Positions 1 through 8,389 of a stretch of 64,000 nucleotides of DNA are shown in pieces. Every line of letters begins with the position of its first letter. The stretch's first letter is position 1. Made by a program: the position numbers and the translations under genes. Where the stretch lies: the NCBI GenBank assembly GCA_964036195.1, contig OZ038456.1, positions 18,166,001 through 18,230,000 on the forward strand, read 5' to 3'. The DNA is from Sphaerolaimus hirsutus (taxonomy: Eukaryota; Nematoda; Chromadorea; Monhysterida; Sphaerolaimidae). The notes beneath the pieces are model-generated. The model had not been told where the DNA came from, did not search any database, and saw only the letters and a program-made list of their open reading frames with translations.

Positions 1-1029
1 CTCGATGTTTAAAAAAAACGTTTAAAAAAAACAACGTTTTTTTAATTAATAAAACACGTTTTTTTTAAAAGCTCCCAGATGTGACCTTGTGTCAACATAT
101 ATAGGTATATGAGTCAGTGGCAATACTCTGTGATGTTATATATGAGCATATAATGTCTGTGGAGCCATGGGATAGCATTATAAGTGGTGATTTGTGTCAA
201 AAATATCCATCTTTTGTCGACATATCGTTTGTATATCGCCTTATAGTCAAATGTTCGTGACTTCAGGTAAAGTTTGGCACGGAATAGTGATGAAACAAGG
301 TTATAAAAGGAGGTTGTTACTTTGGGAGTAATGTTACACACTGTGGAAGTGCATGGAAGCACATCACCTCAATATTATATACTACAGCAACATATGACGG
401 CTTATTAACCCATGGTAGCACGTAGAAATGGATACTTTGATACTAAAAATGCCACAAAACCAATGAAAACAACCACCAATGTCAATTTGTGTGTGAAATT
501 GCGCGCTTGCGCGCAAAAATTTTGCAAAATACCTAGTGTTTAGTACTAAAAATTTCAGCCGATGTTTTTTTTATAAAAAAAACATTTCGGACGTCATGTT
601 TAAAAAAAACAACGTTTAAATAAAAACATCGGCCAACCCTATACTGTACCATTTACTGCACTTTTAGAAATTTGCCATACCATACTGTGTACTGCATTCT
701 ACAAATTTTGGTGATTTTGATTTTGTAGGTGAAAATCTATATAAGTTCCGAAAAGTAATGATTCTCAGCAAAAATTTGTTTATAATTTCTCAAAAATCAC
801 TCCAGAAAGCTAGATAGCTGGCTGGCTTATTTAATGGGGGGGGGGGTTATAGCTGGGCGGTTAGCGGGATTATCCCCCCCCACCCGACAAAACACGGAAA
901 TAGCCTGGCAAGCGGTTTTGATGTTACGTAATTGATTTTGGGCAACTAGTGCTGCTCCCAGACCCTATTAAATGTCCAATATAATGCAAAGTGTCAAAAA
1001 TCATGTAAAATGCCCTGTAAAATGGGAAA
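1..1029. other. Intergenic, repeat relics, no gene seen
   Basis: AT-rich sequence. It starts with A-runs and T-runs built on AACGTTTTTTT words and has a second such block near 560-640. A short GCGCGC palindrome lies near 488-505. At 951-1029 there is a partial copy of the CTCCCAGACCCT / TGTAAAATG element family described below as introner-like, cut off where the LTR retrotransposon begins. No open frame resembles a protein I know. Confidence 0.6.
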
Positions 1030-1398
1030 TGTTGTGCCCACGGCACTCGAGACTGCACTTATTCAACTTGTGCGCCACAAGTGAATTGCCTAGCACATCC
1101 AGAGCCTCAACGAGCAGGTGTTGAGCTCTGCCGATGGTGCTCTTTGTGGCATGTGAAGAAAGTGAACGTGATTCTACTCTGTTAGGATGAAGTGAGCTTT
1201 CAAATGAACGTTGCCACCTTCTAAAACATCACAAATTCATGTTGTAAAGGCATGGGGTGCAAATCTGAATATCTGGAATACAATAAAATAGATCTGTGGT
1301 TGAGCCAAAGTTGACTAACAATACTTACTTATTGCTGGCTTTTGTATGAACCCTGAAACCTAACCTTCGCGGGTTCAGCACATTAGTGGAACACTACA
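1030..1398 (-). repeat. 3' LTR
   Basis: A 369-bp direct repeat nearly identical to 5501-5869. Read on the minus strand it begins TGTAGTGTTCC and ends GGGCACAACA, giving the usual TG...CA termini. The match, equal length and flanking GAAA define the element edge. Confidence 0.92.
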
Positions 1399-1410
1399 CC
1401 CCCCCCTCCA
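1399..1410 (-). other. Polypurine tract of the LTR element
   Basis: On the minus strand this reads TGGAGGGGGGGG directly before the 3' LTR. It is the expected position and composition for the plus-strand primer of reverse transcription, and it fixes the orientation of the element. Confidence 0.8.
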
Positions 1411-2139
1411 TGACAACCGAAGGGGGTCAAACAGAAAATACCCAGAAAGAAAGAAATTAACAAAATTGGTGTGAAATCAAACAAAAATATGTAATTGATC
1501 CATGTTAAGATACAAAGTGAATGGGGCAAAATCAGCCAATAAAACAAACAGTACAAATTACAAAAAGCAATACATAAATAAATACACTCCATGGAATCAT
1601 TGCTCTGTAATCATTGATTGCTGCAGTGATTTGTTCTTGCATTTGTGACGAGTGAACCTGTGGCGCTTCTTAGCATTGTGCAGCTTTACGGGTGCATTTG
1701 GCCATGTGTGACTGCTGGAATTCTGCACAGACATCTGCAAATCATTCTGGCACTGTGGCCTTGTTGGTCCAACAACACCTGTTTCTGGCAGTACCACAGT
1801 GACAGCTCTACAGTCAGCCGTAACTACATCTTGAATTTGAATTTGAAGTTTATTGTGGATTAAATGTGTCTACTGCGATATTTCACGCCATCGTAGAGGC
1901 ACTCCAAAAATTCCTATACAATACCGTTGTCCAAAAAAAAAAAATAAGAACTTGCCAAAAGAGTGCGATATAATCACAACCATAAAAGAAACGTTCTGAG
2001 TTGGTGTCATGTAACCGTTTTTACAATTTACAGGTATGTGTACCAATGTGGTCAACTTCGGACATCATCGGACCAAGAAATACTGCGAGAGAAGTATAAT
2101 GAAATCACTGTGAAATGGAATGGTGCCATGAATCAATGA

Positions 2140-2637
2140 TCAATTAGGTGGAGCGTTTTCTATCCGTTTGCTGTATCGCTTTAGGAATCTGCTGATTTCG
2201 ATTCTGTGCTCTGCGCAGCGTGAACTCGAGAGTAGCCATTTTGTGTCCAGTCGCGTCTCTGTTGTGTCGCTCGTTGAAGTACATGAACAGCCGCTGAGAG
2301 TTGAAATTAACAAATTGCGTCGAACATCAAGACCTCTTAGCTTACATTTTGTTAACGCGTGGGAGACTGAAGCTACTACTCGAAAGCCAGTGCATAGACA
2401 GACAGCCAAACTTCCCTTTTTGTCATGAAATTTTAAGCAATTGAGCCGCGCCTTCCACCAAACAGATTGTCCATAGTGAAGTGAGCGTGGTTGTAGAAGA
2501 TCTTGGGTGGCTTCATAGCGATCCCATTCATTGGGATGGTGGTATGGGTTGTGGTTTCTGCTCAGCTGCACAGTTGGGAGAACAAAAAGGCATATGTTTT
2601 GGCTTGTTCTGTGCTTTTTTGTACCTATCCTGAGCAT
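2140..2637 (-). pseudogene. Integrase C-terminal-like remnant
   Basis: A 165-codon frame that overlaps the end of the protease frame in another phase. Its middle part (motifs such as YGQSVWW, FRVVASVSH and LDVRRN) resembles the small barrel domain at the end of Gypsy-type integrases. The protease frame just upstream ends with a helix typical of the segment before that barrel (NYMRNAQDRYKK). Read together they suggest that reverse transcriptase, RNase H and the integrase core were deleted and a frameshift then split the tail. The family assignment is my inference from motif shape. It is not expected to give a working protein. Confidence 0.45.
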
Positions 2638-3478
2638 TTCGCATGTAGTTGCCAGCCTTTTTCCACAAATCTACAAGCTTTGCTCGCCAACTGGCCAGTT
2701 CTGGGATTCCCTGTGCCACTGCACTTTGCATGCCCTCATTGCTGCTGCACTGTCCAGCCAGTACTTTGGACATTTGTGCTGCTTGCTGGCTCTCTCCAGC
2801 CAGAGTAGTCCTTTTCACCTTTGCTGGGACATCTGCAGTGCAAAAACAGTTGTCATCTTTTCCTGCGGTAAATGCGCTCTGTGTCTTGTTGAACACCTGT
2901 GCTAGTCGATCCAATTCTGCATGTGCATCTTGAATTATTTGTAAATTACCCCAGATCGCTGCACGTCCTAGCAATAGTGGGTCTGTGGGTGGAAGGTGTG
3001 CCATCAATTTCACCACTGCTGGGAGTGTGTCACTGTGTGCAACTCCATCTGGGGTGGTGTGCAACACTTTCATTTCATAGATGCGCAGATTCCTCCCTTG
3101 AATAGCCTCTCCTGATGTACGCACCCCAGCATATGGGAATGGCTTGAGTTTTTTCCACTCTGTAGCTGCATCGCAGCCTGCTGTCACCCAGACCTGTTCC
3201 AATGCAGTGTCCTCAATAAAAATGCCCATATCGCACCCTGTATCTATGCGGCCCTGAATGCTGACTCCCATAAACTGTATGGTGGCCACTGGGTTAGGTT
3301 TGTTCACCTGCGTGCCCCTGTGCTCACTTTCTGTGACCTGCGTCCAAGATGCCAGTGGGCACCACTCGTCAATGTCACCCTCGTTTTCTGGCTCACTGAT
3401 GGGATCGTCCCAATCACTGGTTATTGCTTCGAGGGTGCAACTTGCAACTCTGGCTTCCTCCTGGTATACCACCCCCAT
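2528..3478 (-). CDS. Retroelement aspartic protease (pol fragment)
   Basis: A 316-codon frame that begins directly after the gag stop codon and in the same frame. Around residues 70-90 it carries a retropepsin-like active site, RIDTGCDMGIF, where D-T-G is the catalytic triad of one monomer. The following region keeps the beta-strand pattern of these proteases. Residues after about 230 resemble an integrase tail, so the polymerase part is missing. The role would be maturation of the gag protein in the element's particle. The junction with gag reads AAA TAA ATG, so expression would need readthrough of the stop or restart at the ATG. I annotate it as coding, but it may be inactive. Confidence 0.7.
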   Translation of the reverse strand: MGVVYQEEARVASCTLEAITSDWDDPISEPENEGDIDEWCPLASWTQVTESEHRGTQVNKPNPVATIQFMGVSIQGRIDTGCDMGIFIEDTALEQVWVTAGCDAATEWKKLKPFPYAGVRTSGEAIQGRNLRIYEMKVLHTTPDGVAHSDTLPAVVKLMAHLPPTDPLLLGRAAIWGNLQIIQDAHAELDRLAQVFNKTQSAFTAGKDDNCFCTADVPAKVKRTTLAGESQQAAQMSKVLAGQCSSNEGMQSAVAQGIPELASWRAKLVDLWKKAGNYMRNAQDRYKKAQNKPKHMPFCSPNCAAEQKPQPIPPSQ

Positions 3479-5080
3479 TTATTTGCACTTTTGTTTCATT
3501 GTTGCCACTGCATCCTCTTCGGTTTTGCCCCTGCGTGCTAATCCAGCCCGTATGCTCTCCACTCTTCCTGGTTGAAATTGCGTGGAGCTTGGGTTAACAT
3601 AGCACCTGGATGGGTCATGTGGCAGTGGTTCCCTGTGCAAGTAGTGTGTGCACCATGGCCCTCTGTGAATTTTGGGGTCAAACGTTGCCTTGACTTTGGC
3701 TTCACCGGCTTTCGCGCTTTGTGCCCTGTAATTTGAGTTCCAATTTGTGTGTCTGTCTTTCTGCTCTTCATGCTTCTGCACCCTGTTTTTCTGTATTTCG
3801 ATTCTGGCAGCCTCCATCATTGACACTGCTGTGTCTAGATCACATGACCTTTCCTGCCAGCGCTGCCTCCACGTGTACCAACATGATGAGGGAAGCAATT
3901 TTATGACTTCAATAAATAATTTATCTCCAATCATCCTTTCGCGATCTGTGTCCGACATCGTGTCACTGACGTGGTGGAAGGCGGCACTCAATTTGGTCTG
4001 CAGGCTCACTATTGAGTCACCTGGCTTGGCTTTCAGCTCATACCAGTCAGTGACCGAGTATAATCTGTGGTCTACTCGGTAAATGTGCATCAACCTGTCA
4101 ATGACAAACAAAGGGTCATGTCGGCGATCTGCACGTATCACTTGGTACCTTTCCTGCGCTTCCCCTGTCAGGCAGTGGGCAAAAACAAGTGTCCAGAACA
4201 TCTGCTGATGCGCATCTGGGACGCCAATCGCCTGTTGCGTGATTCCGTGTAGCCACCATTTAAATGGTCCTGTGGTTGCATTTGATTCTCCATCAAATTG
4301 TTGCTGTTTCTTTGCCGCCCCTGCTACATGCCCCGCGCCCATCTTGTCGCGTGCGGTAGTGAGCAAAGCTGCTTGCGAAAGAGACTGCCTGTGATCTGCA
4401 GGTGTCATTACAAACAACTCGATGTATTGGATCACTTGATTTAGCAGGGTGTCTTGCCGTAGCAGCGCCAGGCGGTCGTCTGTACTCAGTTTCCAGTAAT
4501 CTGTGTTTGCGTTGGTCTGAATTGCCGGCTTTATATCTGGCGGTGGGTTCTGAATGCCCGCTGATGACCCCTGTGCATGCATCAGCTGTGCAATATCAGC
4601 CTGTTGCTGCTTGATGTCTGCTTGTTGCTGTTGCAGCATGGATTGTTGCTGCTTCATGGTGCTTTGCACCAGCTGGATCAGTTCATCAACCCTATTTGCT
4701 GTCTCTGCCTCATCATCTTCTGGTTCTGTGGGGTCACCTGTACCTCCTGTGTCATCTGGGTCACCCCCATCAGGGTCGTCAATAACCAGTGTGTCGCTTG
4801 TTGCAAAGTACGCAGTGGCCATGCCTTGTAAAAGCTTTGCCAGGTTTTTTGTGGTCAATTCTGCGGGGTTTTTCACCTTTGGCCATGTAGATTGCCGTTT
4901 TTCCAGCAACTGAAATGCAATGAACACAAGTGCTGAGCGTTTTCTGCTCGCCAGCAAGTCTGTAATTTTTGCAGTAAACTCGTTACTTGTGAGCTGCATT
5001 TTCCCTGCCATTCTGCGTGATTTTTCACTATCGGGGCTACAAAAACTATTGTCGCTCATTGACGGCTTGACGCTCCACAA
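3479..5080 (-). CDS. Retroelement gag-like capsid protein
   Basis: A 533-codon open frame, the longest in the window. The N-terminal third contains an acidic stretch (about 95-120) and then a glutamine-rich coiled coil (about 130-165, repeats of KQQQADI). Residues about 250-440 resemble the helical retrotransposon gag domain (FKWWLHGITQQAI, VFAHCLTGEAQERY). Near 478-495 a CTHYLH...H...C pattern looks like a divergent zinc knuckle for RNA binding. The product would form the particle that packages element RNA. The start may be the first ATG (5080) or the MSDNSF methionine seven codons later. It ends in TAA and is followed in the same frame by the protease. Confidence 0.75.
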   Translation of the reverse strand: MWSVKPSMSDNSFCSPDSEKSRRMAGKMQLTSNEFTAKITDLLASRKRSALVFIAFQLLEKRQSTWPKVKNPAELTTKNLAKLLQGMATAYFATSDTLVIDDPDGGDPDDTGGTGDPTEPEDDEAETANRVDELIQLVQSTMKQQQSMLQQQQADIKQQQADIAQLMHAQGSSAGIQNPPPDIKPAIQTNANTDYWKLSTDDRLALLRQDTLLNQVIQYIELFVMTPADHRQSLSQAALLTTARDKMGAGHVAGAAKKQQQFDGESNATTGPFKWWLHGITQQAIGVPDAHQQMFWTLVFAHCLTGEAQERYQVIRADRRHDPLFVIDRLMHIYRVDHRLYSVTDWYELKAKPGDSIVSLQTKLSAAFHHVSDTMSDTDRERMIGDKLFIEVIKLLPSSCWYTWRQRWQERSCDLDTAVSMMEAARIEIQKNRVQKHEEQKDRHTNWNSNYRAQSAKAGEAKVKATFDPKIHRGPWCTHYLHREPLPHDPSRCYVNPSSTQFQPGRVESIRAGLARRGKTEEDAVATMKQKCK

Positions 5081-5487
5081 GCGTGCTTCTAGACTCGTGC
5101 TCAGGCGCCCTGAGCATGCACAGTAATGCCTTTAGCCGACTCTCAGCTGGTCACACCACTCTACATAAACTGCAATAATTTGTGTTGAACCCACGGCTCA
5201 ATGGGTGCACTCCACGAGTGCCACTTTTTTATACTCAGGCACCCTGAGTCTGCAACAGTACCGTTAGCCGACACTTGGCTGAGTGCACCACTCTGTGTAT
5301 GCTGCGTTTATCTGTGTTGAGTCCACGACTCAATGAATCACTCCACGAATGTCAGTCTACGTCCCGGGCACAGGCACCCTGAGCACTTGCAACAATACTT
5401 TTAGCCGACACTCAGCCAGGTGCGCCACCCTGTGTACGTTGCACGGGAGCAGTGGATTCGTCTGAAAAATTGATATATTTCCAGATA

Positions 5488-5500
5488 GGTACGATCACCA
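5488..5500 (-). other. Primer-binding site of the LTR element
   Basis: Directly after the 5' LTR the minus strand reads TGGTGATCGTACC. TGG at this position is the complement of the CCA end of a tRNA, as required for priming. Which tRNA it pairs with was not determined. Confidence 0.65.
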
Positions 5501-5869
5501 TGTTGTGCCCACGGCACTTGAGACTGCACTTATTCAACTTGTGCGCCACAAGTGAATTGCCTAGCACATCCAGAGCCTCAATGAGCAGGTGTTTAGCTCT
5601 GCCGATGGTGCTCTTTGTGGCATGTGAAGAAAGTGAATGTGATTCTACTCTGTTAGGATGAAGTGAGCTTTCAAATCAACGTTGCCACCTTCTAAAACAT
5701 CACAAATTCATGTCGTAAAGGCATGGGGTGCAAATCTGAATATCTGGAATACAATAAAATAGATCTGTGGTTGAGCCAAAGTTGACTAACAATACTTACT
5801 TATTGCTGGCTTTTGTATGAACCCTGAAACCTAACCTTCGCGGGTTCAGCACATTAGTGGAACACTACA
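5501..5869 (-). repeat. 5' LTR
   Basis: A 369-bp direct repeat, partner of 1030-1398. It differs by a handful of substitutions (for example CTTGAG for CTCGAG, and TCAATGAG for TCAACGAG), which implies a young insertion. The GAAA on its outer side matches the flank of the other LTR. Confidence 0.92.
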
Positions 5870-6607
5870 GAAACTTCTTGGCTTCAAACTTGGTCCTTCG
5901 TCCACAAAAACACCTACCACTACCTCTTTTGTACTACGTCTAAGTAAGTAAATGTCTAAATAGAATGTATTTACCTAAATAAATACATGTCAAATATACA
6001 GAAACGGGTTTATAAGTGTTTTATCGGTAAAAAACGTTATTAAAGTTTTCGCCAAACTGCAAATTATCATCGAAGAAATTTGATAACATTTCTTCAATCG
6101 TCTCAAATATTCCGCCAGTGTTTTTCGGGCACATCTGATGGAGTCAATGGCCCTGCGCACACTAGTTCTCACACGAATTTTCGAAAACTCATAAATAAAC
6201 TGAACGTGTTTGAGTTTTCCACAATGACTCATTTTTAATCTCCGTCAACTGTAGTTGACATCCACCTCATTGTAGAAAACTCAAATGCATTCTTAGCTGA
6301 TTTATGAGTTTTCGAAATTTCGTGTGACAACTAGTGTGCGCAGGGCCAATGTGTCATGTTCCGCGCTAATTCTAATCGACAAACGCCGGGTGCCAACGAA
6401 ATTTTTCTCTCAAAACTCCACACGTTTCAATTCAACGCTGCGTTTCGTAAACCCTCTCAAAAGTAATGTTACGCGATTTGAAATAAGCGGTTTTGGTCTG
6501 GTTCCCAATTTGGGGATTAGCTGAGCCGAGATTTGTTTATGCGTTTGATCAACTTGAGTCGCTGTCGGTCAGTTGTCCGAGATGTTAGAGAGTGCTATTT
6601 TATATTT
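5870..6607. mobile_element. Intergenic; holds inverted-repeat MITE at 6149-6347
   Basis: No gene seen. At 6149-6347 there is a 199-bp inverted-repeat element with ends GGCCCTGCGCACACTAGTT and its complement. Its arms also pair through GAAAACTCATAAAT words. Relatives with the same ACTAGTGTG ends occur near 45068, 56103, 57020 and 58847. This is a small non-autonomous DNA element by structure; it has no coding capacity. Confidence 0.65.
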
Positions 6608-6772
6608 ACCGTATATGCTTGAATACGTCCCCAGGGGAGTTATTTTCCCTCAGGTTTTTTTTGACTGTGGAGTTATTTGAGCGTGGGGGGGATTCGAGGG
6701 AGGAGTTATTTTTCGTCAGAATTTTTTTTCCTCAGCTCGAAAAGACCTGGGGTATTTCGAGGAAATACGGTA
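6608..6772. mobile_element. Short relative of the CCGTATTTCC element
   Basis: Starts TACCGTATATGCTTGAATAC and ends with GGAAATACGGTA, an imperfect terminal inverted repeat. Its interior has the same GGGGAGTTATTTT words as the longer family members. It is non-coding. Confidence 0.55.
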
Positions 6773-6817
6773 TGTATTTTTTAAATGTAAATTTACATAA
6801 ATACATATAAATACGTT

Positions 6818-7276
6818 TACCGTATTTCCTCGAAATACCCCCCCTTGAAATACCCCCCCCCTCGTTTGACCCCCCCCCCCCCTCTCGAGACCACTATGAA
6901 ACAATCACCCCCCCCCCTCGAAATACCCCCCCCCCCAATTGAGTGTAACGAGAACGTACATGACAAATACGGCAGTTTATGTTCTGCGTAGTGCAGAACA
7001 CACGTTAAAACAATGTCGGAATCACGTTAGAACAGTGTTTATACCATCTACGTACTAATATTAGTCTACAGAACCTTATAAATGGCAGTTTTTGTTGCAT
7101 TTTTCGACGTCTGCGTACGTTTCAGACGACAAGTTCGTACTTGGTTTTCAAAAATTTTCTTGTGAAATAATAACCCCCCCCCCCTCGAAATACCCCCCCC
7201 CCTCGTTTAACCCCCCCCCTCTCGGGACCACTATGAAACAATCACCCCCCGGGGGGTATTTCGAGGAAATACGGTA
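6818..7276. mobile_element. CCGTATTTCCTCGAAATACC inverted-repeat element
   Basis: The termini are TACCGTATTTCCTCGAAATA and its reverse complement. Next to them lie long C tracts (CGAAATACCCCCCCCTCG, several times) that become G tracts at the other end. The core is a conserved AT-rich stretch containing CGTACTAATATTAGTCTAC. At least eight further copies lie in the window (13038, 15732, 18061, 30370, 33416, 42422, 57415, 60023). There is no open frame of its own, so it is a non-autonomous element. The short frames in it come only from proline or glycine tracts. Confidence 0.75.
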
Positions 7277-8389
7277 GATAAATTTACAGCGACGGGCACA
7301 CATTGAGTGCGTTTTTAGGAATTCGTTTCGACAGAGGCCGATCTGCTTTTAAAAACTCGTGTGGGGTGGAAAAATACGCGCTTGCAAAACACACACCATG
7401 AAAACTTATACCGAAAACTGCATATCCCTGGGTTTTCATGCCTCTTTGGGATATTTCGGGGGTGGGGGGGGGGGGGTCACAGCCCCCTGGACACATTCTT
7501 GTCACTGCAAAATTTTGATAGCTGGATCGGTTGGGGGTTACCCCCTTCCTAACCCTGCTCCACAGCAATGACATGGCTATAAATAACATCACAAGTACTG
7601 CCACTTGTGTGGCATATGTTGACTCATCCATGTTTGGGAACTTGTGAAAAAACATTGTTTTTTAAATGGGGTCGTTGAAAAAAAAACATAAAGAGGTAAT
7701 AATACATACATAAAATTGAATTTTATCACCAATATTTCCTGACAATTAGAAAATTTATCCATGTTTTTTTTGCATGTTTGCACACAATACTGAGTAAATA
7801 TTTGAGTATTTCCCATGTATGTATTTGCAATTTTCAAAAAGTGTGTTGTTTATTTGCCCCATCTGAATTGTTCTTGCCAGATGGCGCTGATTTTCAAGTT
7901 CTACTCATGTCGTATACAGATTTAGGTAATGTCATATTTTTAATGATTTCCCTAATCTTCGTGATGCATGGAAAATACTGCAATGCGCCAATGCCACACA
8001 ACTGCACATGTCGTTGGGTCCCACGTATGCTCTGTGGGCCCATTCAATTTTTGGAGGGATCAACGAAAAATCGCAACGCATACTCTGCGGACGCATGCTA
8101 TGTAATTTTCTGAAGGAAACACTCCGTCATGACGTAATCATTAAAAATAATTAAAATTATTCAAAAATAGAAAACCGACTTCAGGTGCAAAACATACGTC
8201 GGTTGCACTCGACGCCGCTTTTTTGTTTAAATTGTTTTTTTTGTGGAGGTGCTTACAAAAGTATATTGTTATCGACAGAGACATAAAAGTTTGGGCGCAT
8301 ACTTTGCCGTCCGCCGAGTATGAACATATCGTAAATTCCGCACTGCCAATTGTGCCTGACCAAACACAACCCCCTCCCCCCCCGTCCAG
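7277..8389. other. No convincing exon found; should hold 5' BROX exons
   Basis: BROX must have about 120 residues upstream of the first exon I can recognise, so part of this stretch or sequence further left should carry them. I could not identify them. A minus-strand frame at 7284-7655 has a hydrophobic stretch but no family match and ends in a G/C tract. Confidence 0.4.

Larger units (their letters stand above)
1030..5869 (-). mobile_element. LTR retrotransposon, non-autonomous deletion derivative
   Basis: A 4.84-kb element on the minus strand bounded by two 369-bp direct repeats that start TG and end CA when read on that strand. The 4-bp sequence GAAA flanks both sides (1026-1029 and 5870-5873), a likely target-site duplication. 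A primer-binding site follows the 5' LTR and a purine tract precedes the 3' LTR. The internal region encodes a gag-like protein and an aspartic protease. I see no reverse transcriptase or RNase H; the protease frame runs directly into a degraded integrase-tail-like stretch. The LTRs differ at only about six positions by eye, so insertion was recent. Movement would need enzymes from a full-length relative. The element interrupts an older introner-like repeat on its left side. Confidence 0.9.

Noticed and set aside
1597-1797. Short minus-strand frame inside the LTR element as an extra viral-type gene
   Set aside because: Only 66 codons, no motif, and next to the 3' LTR in a region that is otherwise degraded.
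7284-7655. Minus-strand frame with a hydrophobic segment (VAVLVMLFIAMSLLW)
   Set aside because: Runs into a G/C tract, has no family resemblance and no splice partner. Part of the hydrophobic coding sequence resembles the repeat at 95-175.
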